A stretch of DNA of 64,000 nucleotides from Stenotrophomonas bentonitica. Its GTDB lineage: Bacteria; Pseudomonadota; Gammaproteobacteria; Xanthomonadales; Xanthomonadaceae. The translations under genes were made by a program, and so were the position numbers. The notes beneath the pieces were generated by a model. That model ran no database searches. It worked only from the letters and a program-made list of their open reading frames with translations, and was not told the DNA's origin. This document shows positions 17,596 through 26,425 of this stretch, in pieces. Every line of letters begins with the position of its first letter. Positions within the stretch are counted from its first letter, which is position 1. Location: NCBI RefSeq assembly GCF_002887735.1, contig NZ_PKQP01000001.1, positions 1 to 64,000 on the forward strand, written 5' to 3'.

Positions 17596-18315
17596 TTGCC
17601 ATGCAGTTGCGCGATGGAGGAACGCCTGAGTTCGATGCCGTTCACAGACAACTGGCCCAGACGACTCTACGCTTCCAAGCCGGTCAGGCGGATGCAACTC
17701 CAAGCCTATCTGGCCACGATCAAAGAGGAACAGAGCGATTCAGGAGTGATGGAACTTGTCGCCTCGGATGGGTCTCGGCGCTTCTGGGCCTACCACAACG
17801 TTCTGGATAGGCAAGCGCAGCCACCCTACGTGTTGGGACATGCCCAGGACATCACCACGCAACACCTGCAAGAGCAACAACTCCAAGAGCTGGCCATCCG
17901 GGATCCGTTGACCCGATGCTTCAACCGACGCTATCTCACCGAGCTCGCTCATCGTCAGCTGGACGCTTGGGGCTGCTTTGTCTTCGACCTGGATCACTTC
18001 GAGGAGATCAACGACACCCAAGGCCACGCAGAGGGGGACGCTGTATTGGTCGAATTTGCGGCGGTTCTTGAGTCCAAGCTTCTAGACGACGAGGTCGTGA
18101 TCCGTCTCGGAGGCGATGAATTCCTGGTCTTCGTTCCCGGCGCGACGGGCGAGCGCATGAACCAGTTGGAAGCCTGCTACCGAGATCGCGCGGATGAAGC
18201 GCCGATCCGATTTTCCGGGGGTTGCGCCATCAGCCGACCTCATGAGTCGGTAGGCGACACCATCAATCGGGCCGACATAAAGCTCTACGATCGACGGAAG
18301 CAAGAGCGTTCGTGA
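17596..18315 (+). CDS. 5'-truncated PAS-GGDEF diguanylate cyclase
   Basis: The C-terminal part is a complete GGDEF domain (about 95-239): IRDPLTRCFNRRYL, FDLDHFEEINDTQGHAEGD and the active-site loop RLGGDEFLVF, the signature for making cyclic di-GMP from two GTP. In front is only the second half of a PAS/PAC sensor (VASDGSRRFWAYHNVLDRQ...VLGHAQDITT). The first 50 residues are not PAS-like and no ribosome site precedes ATG 17596, so the sensor was probably cut by recombination and the start is uncertain. A truncated protein might still be active if expressed. It converges with the flavoprotein gene at 18331. Confidence 0.7.
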   Translation: MPCSCAMEERLSSMPFTDNWPRRLYASKPVRRMQLQAYLATIKEEQSDSGVMELVASDGSRRFWAYHNVLDRQAQPPYVLGHAQDITTQHLQEQQLQELAIRDPLTRCFNRRYLTELAHRQLDAWGCFVFDLDHFEEINDTQGHAEGDAVLVEFAAVLESKLLDDEVVIRLGGDEFLVFVPGATGERMNQLEACYRDRADEAPIRFSGGCAISRPHESVGDTINRADIKLYDRRKQERS

Positions 18316-18330
18316 GCCTTTGAGCATCCG

Positions 18331-19260
18331 TCAGGGGAGCAAACCCAGCAAAGATCGGTGAGCAGCCACGCCTGCTAGAGCCCCTTCCCCCACCGCCAAG
18401 GCGATGTTCCCCGCAAACCGGGCCGCATCCCCGCACGCAAACACCCCAGCGACGGTGGTCTGCTTGGCCGAATCGGTGGTGATGCATCCTGCATCCTCTG
18501 TCTCGCAGCCCAAGCGCGTAGCCAAGTCCGACGCCAAACAGGTTTCAGGGTGAACGAACAAGGCTTCCACGTCCCGCACGCTCCCGTCCGCCAGGTTCAA
18601 GATCGCGTTGCCGGTCACACCGGCCAATGCACTTTCCTCCAACGTCACTCCAATGCCCTCCAGCTCCCCCGAAAGCCTTCGCACGTCATCCTTCGAGAGC
18701 GTCCCGGCATGGAACGCGGTGACGGCGCCCCACTGGGAAAGCGCCTTGACTTGGGCTAAAGCCTCCGCTTTTGATGCGATAAGCACCCCGATTTGCGTTC
18801 CACAGATCTCATAGCCGTGGCAATAAGGGCAATGCAGGACCGTCTCGCCCCATCGCTCCGCGAGGCCTGGAATGCTTGGCAGCTGATCCACCACCCCGTG
18901 GGCTAGGATCAACCGTCGTGCTTGGTAGCGCCAGTCGGAAGCGCAATGGATCGCGAAACCCCTCTCGACCGATCCGGTAGCCTCGATCACCTCGTCGGTT
19001 AACCATTGCACTCGATCATAGGCGAGTAGCTGTTGGCGTCCCACCTCAAGGATCTGCGCAGGAGCAACGCCGTCCCAGCCCAAGCATCCATGCGCTTTTG
19101 CAGCGCGTCTATTACGTGGCTGTCCTTGATCAATCACCAACACCGAACGGCATGCTCTGGCCAGTTGCAGGGCGGCTGACATGCCTGCGTAGCTCCCGCC
19201 GATCACCACGGCGTCGAAAATAGGAAGCTCCTCAGAGGATCTGGCGCTAGGATTGCTCAT
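18331..19260 (-). CDS. Thioredoxin-reductase-like NAD(P)/FAD oxidoreductase
   Basis: A 309-residue two-dinucleotide-binding flavoprotein. Visible are the N-terminal FAD loop VVIGGSYAGMSAALQLAR, the CPYCHGYE motif (a CxxC in the thioredoxin-reductase position), and the C-terminal FAD signature GVFACGDAARFAGNIALAVGEGALAG. The middle NADPH domain begins at IGVLIASKAEAL. The protein may reduce a disulfide partner, or be one of the thioredoxin-reductase-like oxidases that lack one. No thioredoxin gene is adjacent. It belongs with the surrounding oxidative-stress genes. Confidence 0.9.
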   Translation of the reverse strand: MSNPSARSSEELPIFDAVVIGGSYAGMSAALQLARACRSVLVIDQGQPRNRRAAKAHGCLGWDGVAPAQILEVGRQQLLAYDRVQWLTDEVIEATGSVERGFAIHCASDWRYQARRLILAHGVVDQLPSIPGLAERWGETVLHCPYCHGYEICGTQIGVLIASKAEALAQVKALSQWGAVTAFHAGTLSKDDVRRLSGELEGIGVTLEESALAGVTGNAILNLADGSVRDVEALFVHPETCLASDLATRLGCETEDAGCITTDSAKQTTVAGVFACGDAARFAGNIALAVGEGALAGVAAHRSLLGLLP

Positions 19261-19401
19261 CTTGGATCGTCGCTCTTTTGGTCGGTGAAGTGATGTGCGG
19301 TGGGCCTGTCACGGTTCCACCCAATGCTGCCAGTCGGCGTCTCGACGGGTTGATCACAGTATCGACCACATCCTAGGGCACCCCCACCTCCCGTGGCACC
19401 C

Positions 19402-19656
19402 ATGCCAAGTCGCACCCCTATCCATATTTCCAGTTTCGAGGCGGTCTTCAACGCGGCCGGCGGCATCGAGCGAGTAACGGCGTTGACCTTGGACTGTGGC
19501 AGCTGTGGCGCCAGGTCCTCGTCCGACGAGCACACATTGGTGCAGTTGCCCGGTGGTGCCCTGTTCAAGTGCCGGCACTGCGGGACCCACCAGGCGGTGA
19601 GCAATGCACGGATTGCCGAGTCCGACGGTGCCACATCGCCGCGCCTGCCACACTGA
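19402..19656 (+). CDS. Small zinc-ribbon hypothetical protein
   Basis: About 84 residues from ATG 19402 (GTG 19393 is an in-frame alternative). Two CxxC pairs, CGSC and CRHC, are separated by about 22 residues and flank a predicted beta-hairpin, which is the pattern of a zinc ribbon. The N-terminal half is a helix with a hydrophobic face. No ribosome site is clear and I know no named family. The cysteine arrangement, and its place between two convergent or divergent stress genes, make it more likely real than a shadow. Confidence 0.55.
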   Translation: MPSRTPIHISSFEAVFNAAGGIERVTALTLDCGSCGARSSSDEHTLVQLPGGALFKCRHCGTHQAVSNARIAESDGATSPRLPH

Positions 19657-19727
19657 CGAAGGGAGTGACGAGGCGGGCTCAGGGCTCTGACCGATAACCC
19701 AGCTTGCACTGCCTCTTACACAAGGAA

Positions 19728-19745
19728 GCCCGCCTGGGGGCGGGC
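19728..19745 (-). terminator. Hairpin terminator of the Mn catalase gene
   Basis: GCCCGCC pairs with GGCGGGC around a four-base loop, 15 bases past the catalase stop on the minus strand. On that strand it is followed by TTCCTTGTGT, a weak T-rich tail. Confidence 0.6.
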
Positions 19746-19759
19746 TCTGTTGAAACTGG

Positions 19760-20662
19760 TTACGGCTCTCGCGGATTGATGTCGACAGCCCCAGCGCCGG
19801 GGCCTGCGCCCAGTTCTGCGCCAGTCGCCGGGCGCGCGTCCGGGTCAGAGAGGGTTCTCGCAGCCATGGCTTCCAAGGCGCCTTGCTCCCTTTCGCTGAG
19901 GTCCACGTCGCAAGTCCCATCCCCACCGTCCAAGGCCGCTTGAGAGTCCCGATCAGTGACACGCTCCCACAGCTCGCCGCTATTCCAGCTGCCTTCGACA
20001 TCGCCCTCGCCCTGGGACATGTCCATGTAAAGGTCGGTGAACGCAGGATCCCCGGGCAGCTTGCCCGGTGGGAAATTAGGCTGGATGCTGTAAAGCGCCT
20101 TTTCAAACGACTTCTGATGCGCGATCTCACGGGTCATGAGGAACCGGAGAGCATCTTTAATACCGGGGTCATCGGTCACGTTGATGAGACGTTCGTAGAC
20201 GATCTTCGCGCGTGCTTCTGCCGCAATGTTCGACCGCAAATCCGCCGTGGGCTCGCCAATGCTGTCGATGTATGCAGCTGTCCAAGGCACCCCGCTTGAG
20301 TTGACCAGCGCCGGGCCACCGCCATACAGAATCTGCTCGGTGTGGCTGGTGCTGTTCTGGCCCATCAAACGCATATCTTCGGCTTCCATCATGCCTTCAG
20401 ACTGAATGGCCTTGGGACCACGGTTGAGCATCGCGATGATCGTGCCAATGATCTCAAGGTGGCTGATTTCTTCGGTCGCTATGTCCATCAGGAGATCCTT
20501 GCGGCCCGGATCAGCCTCCCCGAGACCCTGCGTGAAATACCGCATCGCTGCGGCCAGTTCGCCTTGCGGACCTCCGAACTGCTCGAGCATCAACGCCGCC
20601 AAGGCGGGGTTGGATTCTTTGACCCGAACCGTATACATCAACTTCTTGTGGTGAAGAAACAT
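19760..20662 (-). CDS. Manganese catalase
   Basis: A 300-residue non-haem catalase that disproportionates hydrogen peroxide at a dinuclear manganese centre. All five metal ligands of the family can be placed: Glu35 (QGELAAAM), Glu65 and His68 (ATEEISHLE), Glu149 (NIAAEARAK) and His182 (REIAHQKSF). The start MFLHHKKLMY is typical, and AAGGAG precedes this ATG; longer frames upstream are not needed. The Gly/Pro/Ala-rich, acidic C-terminal tail (about 250-300) is variable in the family. It lies in the stress block with DUF1264, LigD and YciE genes, a combination common in peroxide/desiccation stress islands. Confidence 0.95.
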   Translation of the reverse strand: MFLHHKKLMYTVRVKESNPALAALMLEQFGGPQGELAAAMRYFTQGLGEADPGRKDLLMDIATEEISHLEIIGTIIAMLNRGPKAIQSEGMMEAEDMRLMGQNSTSHTEQILYGGGPALVNSSGVPWTAAYIDSIGEPTADLRSNIAAEARAKIVYERLINVTDDPGIKDALRFLMTREIAHQKSFEKALYSIQPNFPPGKLPGDPAFTDLYMDMSQGEGDVEGSWNSGELWERVTDRDSQAALDGGDGTCDVDLSEREQGALEAMAARTLSDPDARPATGAELGAGPGAGAVDINPREP

Positions 20663-20957
20663 TTGCGCGTCTCCTTGGGGCTGGCTTTGGCTTGCCTTGG
20701 TGAAAACGGGAAGAGTCGAATTCTCTTTCCTCGGCAAACGCATCGTGCGTGCTTCGCCATTGTCTTTCCGTAGAGAGCCGTGACGAAAAGCCCGCTCTAT
20801 CGCATACGCTCTCCTGATGCGCGCCTAACGTTCGGCGCCACGTCTACCTTTTTTGCGGCGGCGGGAGCCAAGCTCATGTGAGCGACATCCCCTTCTGCTG
20901 CACTTGGCGGCTGGACGTTTTGCCAACGGCCGTATAACTGGGCAACCAAGCATGACC

Positions 20958-21770
20958 TCATCCACCTTCGTCCGACCCCTTGGACGTCGCGTTCTGGTCG
21001 CGATTGGAAGGCTCCTTGACCGCATTGCTGCCGCCGTGAGCGTGCACCCCGGTGGAGTCTGGGATTTGGACCGCCCTCCCCTTCTGCCAAGCGTCTGCTC
21101 CCGGGTTTATGGCAGGCTGGGGGATGTCTGCGCGACGTTTCCGTTTGTCCTCGCTGCTGACGCCCAGCCGCGCATCTCGAGCCGCAACCATCGCCGGGCT
21201 GGCTTGGCCATCGGCCGTAAAACCCATCATCAGCTGCGGCATCCCACGCGGCAGGTCTTTATCCAAATCGGTGTGCCAGGTGTGCCACGTTTTTCCATAC
21301 GTGTGGATGAGTTTTTCCATGAGCTCATGCTCGGCCACCTCAGGGATCCCTGGTGCGATCAGCTGCCCCGATTTCACTTCGTGGACGTGGCTATGCCAAA
21401 GCGCTTTCTCCTGCTCAGGGAGGCCAGCGAACAGCTTCGCACTGATGATGTATTCCACGCCCATCAGTTTGGCGTCTCTCACATTGCCGTCGTAGATCGT
21501 GCACTGAATGACATCCTCGTTGAGGAGGGAGCAATAGTGGTGTGCTTCCATCTGAGCGTCCACCCGGCCGTTATAGAAATGGAAACCGTCCAAGTAGGCG
21601 TTGATCGCGGCAATCGGCGGGCGATCTTGAAGCAGGGCCGCGCCGGCCTCCAACACCTTGGTCTTGGCGGTCTCCTCGGCCCCCGGGGCTTGCACGCTGG
21701 ATTCGGTGTTCCCGCCTCCGCAGGCGGTCAAGGCAAGCGCGGCTGTGGCAGATAGAATGGATCGACGCAT
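20958..21770 (-). CDS. DUF1264 (OBAP-like) lipoprotein
   Basis: A 270-residue secreted lipoprotein. It begins with a signal peptide and lipobox (LSATAALALTACGGG; Cys17 would be lipidated). The mature domain contains LDGFHFYNGRVDAQMEAHHYCS, LNEDVIQCTIYDG, GVEYIISAKLFAGLPEQEKALWHSHVHEVKSG and GKTWHTWHTDL. These are hallmarks of DUF1264, the bacterial relatives of plant oil-body-associated proteins. The many histidines suggest metal or haem binding, which is unproven. The Lys/Arg/Asp-rich C-terminal tail is probably disordered. AGGAGTAAG precedes the ATG. It lies between LigD and Mn catalase, all on the minus strand. Confidence 0.88.
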   Translation of the reverse strand: MRRSILSATAALALTACGGGNTESSVQAPGAEETAKTKVLEAGAALLQDRPPIAAINAYLDGFHFYNGRVDAQMEAHHYCSLLNEDVIQCTIYDGNVRDAKLMGVEYIISAKLFAGLPEQEKALWHSHVHEVKSGQLIAPGIPEVAEHELMEKLIHTYGKTWHTWHTDLDKDLPRGMPQLMMGFTADGQASPAMVAARDARLGVSSEDKRKRRADIPQPAINPGADAWQKGRAVQIPDSTGVHAHGGSNAVKEPSNRDQNATSKGSDEGG

Positions 21771-21810
21771 CGTGCTTACTCCTAAATCGGTTTCGATGCA
21801 GGGGCCAAGA

Positions 21811-24384
21811 TCAGTCGTCGTGCGCCCACCGGGCCAGATTTTGCTGGATCGTATTGATGCCCGCCCAAGGATCTTTGCGGCGCCGCTTCAGCTTCTCAGG
21901 CACGTCCTTCATGGTGAACGCATCCGCGCGGGTCAGCTTGGAGAGCTGGCTCCAAGCGATGGGCATGGCCACGGGCGCGCCGGGCCTACCACGCAGTGAA
22001 TAGGACGCCACAGCCGTTGCGCCGCGACCGTTTCGCAGGTAGTCGACAAAGATGCGCTTGTTGCGAAGGCTCTTGGTCGAGGTGGCTAGGAATCGGGTCG
22101 GCTCCGTTTGAGACAACGCCTCGGCGAACCCTTTGGCAAACCGCTTGGTCAGGTCCCAATCGCACCCGGGGTTCAAGGGCACCACCACGTGCAAGCCCTT
22201 CCCTCCCGACACCCGCAAGAACGACTCCAGCTCTAACTGTTCGAGCAACCTGCGAATGTCCACGGCGGCCTTTTTGACCTCGGAGAACGGAACATCAGGG
22301 CCCGGGTCCAAGTCGAAAACCACGCGATCAGCCCGATCAGGCGATTCCGCGTGGCTGCCCCATGGGTGAAACTCCAAAGCGTTGAACTGCACCAGCTCCA
22401 GCAGGCTGGCCGCGTCGCGGACCACCAGATAGTGCGCATTGATGCCGCTGTCTTCTTTCAGGCGGACCGAGTCCACCAGCTCCAAGCCAGCGGTGTGGTG
22501 CTTCTGGAAGAAACAGGGCTTTCCCGTCCCGCTGGGACACCGAATGACCGATAAGGGGCGATCAATCACCTCCGGCAGCAACTGGTCCATTACAGCCGTG
22601 TAGTAATCCCATACGTCCTGCTTGGTGGCCTTGATGTCAGGAAAGATCACCTTGGTAGGGCTGGACAGCTTGGGCGGCGTGCGCGCTTCACCTGCTGACT
22701 TGGCCGCCCCGCCCGCTGAAGTTTTTTTGGCTGCCTTCCGGGACGGCTTGAGCTGGGAAGCGTCCGTAGGCTTTTCCGCTGAAGGCGCGCTGTCTGAGTC
22801 GGCCAGGTCAGCCACGCCCTTGTCACGCCGGACGGCCTTGAGCGAGGGCTGGCGCAGCAGTTGCTGCCCGCCGATGCCTCGGTAGAACACCTCCACGACG
22901 AAGCGGGGCTTAAACCACGTCGCCGACCGTAGATCGGTGTCCTTGGTGGGCACTTGGGCCGTTGGAGTCTTTCCACCGGCCCTGCCGATAAGCTGACTCA
23001 GCTCTTTGATGAGTTCATCTGAGAAACCCGAGCCCACCCGGCCGACGTAGAGCCAGCCGTGCTTTTCATCAGGCTTGGCGAGAAGAAGCGATCCAAACCC
23101 GGCACGGTTGCCCTTTGGGGAAGTGTAGCCAACCACCGCAAACTCATCGCTGGCCAACTGTTTCGTCTTCTTCCAGTCCTCGCTCCGCCCTCCGTGATAG
23201 GGCCGGTCAGCCCGCTTGGAAATAATCCCCTCGAAGTGGCGTTCCCCTGCCAATTGGTAGGCCGATTCCCCGTCGCCCTCGATGTGTGAGCTGTAGGCCA
23301 AGTGGTCAGGGTTTTCTTTCAAGAGTTCCTGCAAGAGGTGCTTGCGCTCTGACAGGGGGGCGTCGGCAATGTCAATTCCATCGATGTGGAGGAGATCGAA
23401 CAAGGCGTAGGCCAATGTCCCTTGGCGCTCTCCGGACAAGGTGGCTTGAAGGAGATTGAAGTCTTCTTTCGTGCCGCTGCCAGCAATGAGCTCACCGTCC
23501 AATGCCCCCGACGTGAGTCCTAATGCGGCCACAGCGTCGCGAATTTCAGGGATCTTTGTTGTCCATTCCAACGCATTGCGGGACCAAAGCCGCACCTCGC
23601 CCTCGGTGACCGTCGCCAGGATGCGGTAACCGTCCCACTTGATTTCGTGGACCCACTGGTCGCCCTTGGGTGGGGCATCGCCAAGCTTGGCCAGCTGCGG
23701 CTCGAACGGGCCCTCGGGCAGTTTGGCCTTCTTTGCCTTGGTCAGCGCCGAGGCCTTCTTTGCCCAGTCAATGCGCCGCCGTTTCTTCGGCAATGCTACT
23801 GCGGTGAGCTTTTTCTTGTCGGCCTTACCGGCGCCTGCGCGCTTCAGGTCTTCCGCCGGAGGCGCAGTGACATCGCCGAGCAAATCGTCCGCTTCCACGT
23901 CACTGGCGAAGTCGTCGTCATCTTTGAACAGCAACCACTGCGGCTGCTTGGCTGACTTTCCTGACCGGACTAAGTGCCAGCCGCCTTTGAGCTTCGCGCC
24001 GAACAACTCAAAGCGCAGATGCCCCTTGGCCAGCTGCGCTTCCGGGTCCCCCGATGTAGCCCATACGCCGTGGTCAAATTGTGCGACGTGACCACCTCCA
24101 TATTGCCCCTTCGGGATTTCGCCTTCGAACGTCGCGTAATCGACAGGGTGGTCCTCAACCTCCACTGCCATTCGCTTAACCTTAGGATCGTAGCTCGGCC
24201 CCTTAGGGACGGCCCAGCTCTTAAGCGCATCACCAATTTGCAGCCGGAAGTCGTAGTGGCGCCGACTGGCATGATGAAGCTGGACCACAAAGATGGCCCG
24301 CCGCCCTCCGGGCAACTGCTTCCCTGGCTCAGGCTCTTTTGTCTTGTCGAAGCTTCGTTTACGTCGGTATTCGGTCAGGGACAT
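21811..24384 (-). CDS. ligD: Multifunctional DNA ligase D (NHEJ)
   Basis: An 857-residue bacterial end-joining enzyme with three catalytic modules in PE-LIG-POL order. Residue numbers here count from an in-frame GTG two codons upstream. The 3'-phosphoesterase (about 25-165) has QLHHASRRHYDFRL and FEGEIPKGQYGGG. The ATP-dependent ligase (about 225-540) has adenylated Lys251 in EIKWDGYR, followed by LDGELIAG and the EGIISKRAD motif. The primase-like polymerase (about 580-850) has the catalytic FDLDPGPD and the SGGKGLHVVVPL motif. Low-complexity linkers rich in Lys and Ala join them. ATG 24384 has GGAG 5 bases ahead. LigD normally works with Ku, and no ku gene is seen in this window. A DUF3606 gene lies just upstream. 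Confidence 0.96.
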   Translation of the reverse strand: MSLTEYRRKRSFDKTKEPEPGKQLPGGRRAIFVVQLHHASRRHYDFRLQIGDALKSWAVPKGPSYDPKVKRMAVEVEDHPVDYATFEGEIPKGQYGGGHVAQFDHGVWATSGDPEAQLAKGHLRFELFGAKLKGGWHLVRSGKSAKQPQWLLFKDDDDFASDVEADDLLGDVTAPPAEDLKRAGAGKADKKKLTAVALPKKRRRIDWAKKASALTKAKKAKLPEGPFEPQLAKLGDAPPKGDQWVHEIKWDGYRILATVTEGEVRLWSRNALEWTTKIPEIRDAVAALGLTSGALDGELIAGSGTKEDFNLLQATLSGERQGTLAYALFDLLHIDGIDIADAPLSERKHLLQELLKENPDHLAYSSHIEGDGESAYQLAGERHFEGIISKRADRPYHGGRSEDWKKTKQLASDEFAVVGYTSPKGNRAGFGSLLLAKPDEKHGWLYVGRVGSGFSDELIKELSQLIGRAGGKTPTAQVPTKDTDLRSATWFKPRFVVEVFYRGIGGQQLLRQPSLKAVRRDKGVADLADSDSAPSAEKPTDASQLKPSRKAAKKTSAGGAAKSAGEARTPPKLSSPTKVIFPDIKATKQDVWDYYTAVMDQLLPEVIDRPLSVIRCPSGTGKPCFFQKHHTAGLELVDSVRLKEDSGINAHYLVVRDAASLLELVQFNALEFHPWGSHAESPDRADRVVFDLDPGPDVPFSEVKKAAVDIRRLLEQLELESFLRVSGGKGLHVVVPLNPGCDWDLTKRFAKGFAEALSQTEPTRFLATSTKSLRNKRIFVDYLRNGRGATAVASYSLRGRPGAPVAMPIAWSQLSKLTRADAFTMKDVPEKLKRRRKDPWAGINTIQQNLARWAHDD

Positions 24385-24396
24385 CCCCACTCCGAT

Positions 24397-24573
24397 TTAT
24401 TTGCCCAAGTGCTCGCGCACGGCTGTCGCAGTAGGACCCACGGCCTTGACTGCATCCCTCAGCTCTTGGGCGCTGGCACCCAATGCCTTGGTCCAATACT
24501 GCAATTCGTAATCTTCATTGACATTGATGCGGTCGCGGTCAGGACTGCCCGTGTTCTTCTTATCATCCGACAT
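24397..24573 (-). CDS. DUF3606 domain protein
   Basis: A 58-residue protein from ATG 24573, preceded by CAGGAGATAACG; the longer in-frame start at 24639 has no support. The sequence PDRDRINVNEDYELQYWTKALGASAQELRDAVKAVGPTA is the standard DUF3606 core, a short helical domain whose function is unknown. It ends 12 bases before ligD and is probably co-transcribed with it. DUF3606 genes are frequent companions of general-stress genes in proteobacteria. Confidence 0.88.
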   Translation of the reverse strand: MSDDKKNTGSPDRDRINVNEDYELQYWTKALGASAQELRDAVKAVGPTATAVREHLGK

Positions 24574-24635
24574 CGTTATCTCCTGTTTGTTCTCGCACAT
24601 AATTTCGCAGAATTGAAAATCACCGACCCACAACG

Positions 24636-24980
24636 TCATCGGCTGACAAAGGCGCCAGGGTTGTCGAATGAAGAGCTCGGAACTAGAGGGGGGGCGTAGG
24701 CCATTTCACCTGCCGCCGCGATCAGTTCCAAGAGGTAAGGCGCCACGGGCCGGACGCCCTTACCCAGACCGGTGAAATGGACCCACAACCCTTCAATCTC
24801 GAGGCGAGCTCCGGAAAGCTCTGGGCATTGGCTGACCAACGCTCGAAGGTTCTGAATCCACGTCTCGCACGGAATAGCATCCAATTGGACTGCCGTCGTG
24901 TCGTCTCCAACGTAAAGGTTGGCCATCTCCACCCGGGTCACCCGAGGCGTGGCTGCACGGAACTGGGGATAAGCGCTCAC
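24636..24980 (-). CDS. Hypothetical protein, family A member 1
   Basis: About 114 residues from GTG 24980, chosen because CAGGAGAACCCA precedes it. An unrecognised alpha/beta protein: strand PRVTRVEMANLYVG, a helix centred on ETWIQNLRALVSQ, strands ARLEIEGLWVHFTGL, then a helix ending LLELIAAAGE. It aligns without gaps over 81 positions with the protein at 28944-29324 (21 identities by my count, including a central Trp and several Gly), so the two are distant paralogues. Both share an 11-base motif upstream. The C-terminal 25 residues are divergent. Its stop lies near the DUF3606 start region, so it may lead the DUF3606-ligD transcript. Confidence 0.75.
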   Translation of the reverse strand: MSAYPQFRAATPRVTRVEMANLYVGDDTTAVQLDAIPCETWIQNLRALVSQCPELSGARLEIEGLWVHFTGLGKGVRPVAPYLLELIAAAGEMAYAPPLVPSSSFDNPGAFVSR

Positions 24981-25042
24981 TGGGTTCTCCTGACAAGGTT
25001 TAGAAATAAATATCCGCCGAGAACCGGGCACAACGCGTCAGC

Positions 25043-25053
25043 GTCGCGTCAAA
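25043..25053 (-). promoter_or_regulatory. Upstream motif shared with the paralogous gene
   Basis: TTTGACGCGAC on the minus strand, about 62 bases before the GTG of the gene ending at 24636. The same 11 bases occur at 29377-29387 upstream of its paralogue. The TTGACG core resembles a -35 element; no convincing common -10 is seen, so it could also be a regulator site. Confidence 0.4.
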
Positions 25054-25253
25054 GGCTTGTCAAACGAGCAGGCGGCCGCTTACTCGTTCATAAGAGACAA
25101 GGACCAAGCCCTGGACGTGACGAAAAACACATCGCGTTGAAGACCACCTTTTTACAGTGTTCATCTTTCCGAGTTGCGGCACACAACGGGAGCTACCATG
25201 AGGCGTGAGACGAGCGAAAGCTTTGCCACCGACGCGGCAAACGGAGACTGGAA

Positions 25254-25748
25254 GTGACCGTGTGGCATAGCCTCTATCTCCTCTGGCTGACTGCCGGGGC
25301 GATGGACTTTTGGCTACATAGAACCAGCAGTATCGAGTCCACTTCGGGTCTAGCGGAGTCGAGGTTGCACTTAGCACAAATCGCTTTGCTCGGATTGGCA
25401 ACAGTCCTTTGGCTCGGCTTTCGCGCATCGCATGGGATGTTCGCGCTCCTTCTAGCCCTGGTATGCCTCCACGCGATCACGGGATACTGCGACACGCGGG
25501 TAGCCTATCCAAAGCGAAAAATCAGGCCCGTGGAGCAGCACGTTCACAGCGTTCTTGACATCGCGCCCTGGGTCGCAATCGGTGCGATTTATTGGTCTCT
25601 GCCAATCAAGGACGCCGGACCATTTTTGACGCTTGAGCCGGCCCCGGTGCACTTGTGGGCCTTTGCCATTGTGCCTGCGATGCTCTTGGTGGTCTTGCCG
25701 GCGCTGCGTGAGTTCCGTCGATGCCTGAGCTATCGGGGAAGGAGATAA
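25254..25748 (+). CDS. Multi-pass membrane protein of unknown function
   Basis: A 164-residue protein (GTG start at 25254, no clear ribosome site) with four or five hydrophobic helices: about 4-20, 42-60 (LAQIALLGLATVLWLGF), 62-78, 102-116 and 134-155 (LWAFAIVPAMLLVVLPAL). Histidines recur near helix ends: DFWLHRTSSIE, HLAQ, RASHG, LHAITGYCD and EQHVHSVLD. This pattern could bind a metal or haem, but I do not recognise the family. It is transcribed toward the second YciE-type gene, with a strong hairpin between their ends. Confidence 0.7.
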   Translation: MTVWHSLYLLWLTAGAMDFWLHRTSSIESTSGLAESRLHLAQIALLGLATVLWLGFRASHGMFALLLALVCLHAITGYCDTRVAYPKRKIRPVEQHVHSVLDIAPWVAIGAIYWSLPIKDAGPFLTLEPAPVHLWAFAIVPAMLLVVLPALREFRRCLSYRGRR

Positions 25749-25760
25749 GCCGGCATCCTT

Positions 25761-25794
25761 GCCCCGTCGGAGAGGGGAGACGCTCCGACGGGGC
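25761..25794 (+). terminator. Hairpin between convergent genes
   Basis: GCCCCGTCGGAG pairs perfectly with CTCCGACGGGGC (12 base pairs, 10-base loop) midway between the stop of the membrane protein and the stop of the minus-strand YciE-type gene. It can act for both directions, although a T-run is missing. Confidence 0.65.
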
Positions 25795-25814
25795 GCCAAG
25801 GAATGATTGGGTCT

Positions 25815-26324
25815 TTACTTCTTGGCCTCAACACCGGGGGCGGCATCGCGGACCAAAAACTCCTCCGTCACTTCCGGCAAATGCGTTGCCAGCCAGTCCG
25901 CCATCGCTTCTTCTTGGACCAAGATTTCCTCGCACACGCGCGCCGTTTCCGGGTCGCCTGCGGTCTTGGCTGCCGCGATCAGCGCGGTATAGGAGGCAAT
26001 TTCAAAGTGCTCGAACACGTAGCCGGCCATCGCCCCTTTCACGATTTCGTCCGATGCCGTCATCCCACCCAGTGCCTGGCCGAACGCGGCCATCTTCCCC
26101 ATCATATCTTTGATGGTGGAAGGAGAACCGCCGAGGCGCTTGATACAGCCCTCAAGCAACTCTCGCTGTCCGATCGTTTCCTGGATGTGCTCCTCGATCC
26201 GAGCTTTCAGCACCGGATAGTGCTCAATGCGGGAAGCCTGCCCCTTCAACATGGTCTCTGCCTGCTGCTCCATTGCATGAGCGTCGCGAAGCCAGTCCAG
26301 CAGGTTCTCTTTGGGTTCCGCCAT
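25815..26324 (-). CDS. YciE/YciF-type ferritin-like protein (DUF892), second copy
   Basis: A 169-residue four-helix-bundle protein from ATG 26324, with AGGAGATTTTCA in front. Helices: NLLDWLRDAHAMEQQAETMLKGQASRIE, KARIEEHIQETIGQRELLEGCIKRLGG, YVFEHFEIASYTALIAAAKTAGD and RVCEEILVQEEAMADWLATHLPEV. The Glu/His pattern matches DUF892. It belongs to the other main subgroup (start MAEPKENLLDWLRDAHAMEQQ) than the copy at 15824-16321, so the pair is YciE-like plus YciF-like rather than a recent duplication. Together with Mn catalase it suggests peroxide or metal stress protection. Confidence 0.9.
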   Translation of the reverse strand: MAEPKENLLDWLRDAHAMEQQAETMLKGQASRIEHYPVLKARIEEHIQETIGQRELLEGCIKRLGGSPSTIKDMMGKMAAFGQALGGMTASDEIVKGAMAGYVFEHFEIASYTALIAAAKTAGDPETARVCEEILVQEEAMADWLATHLPEVTEEFLVRDAAPGVEAKK

Positions 26325-26425
26325 TGAAAATCTCCTCGTTGGGTAGGTGGAAGCTAACCCTATCCAGGAGGCCATCGAAGCGAGGCGATGTCGGGGTGAA
26401 GGCGAGGCGAAGCCAGAAGCCGGGG

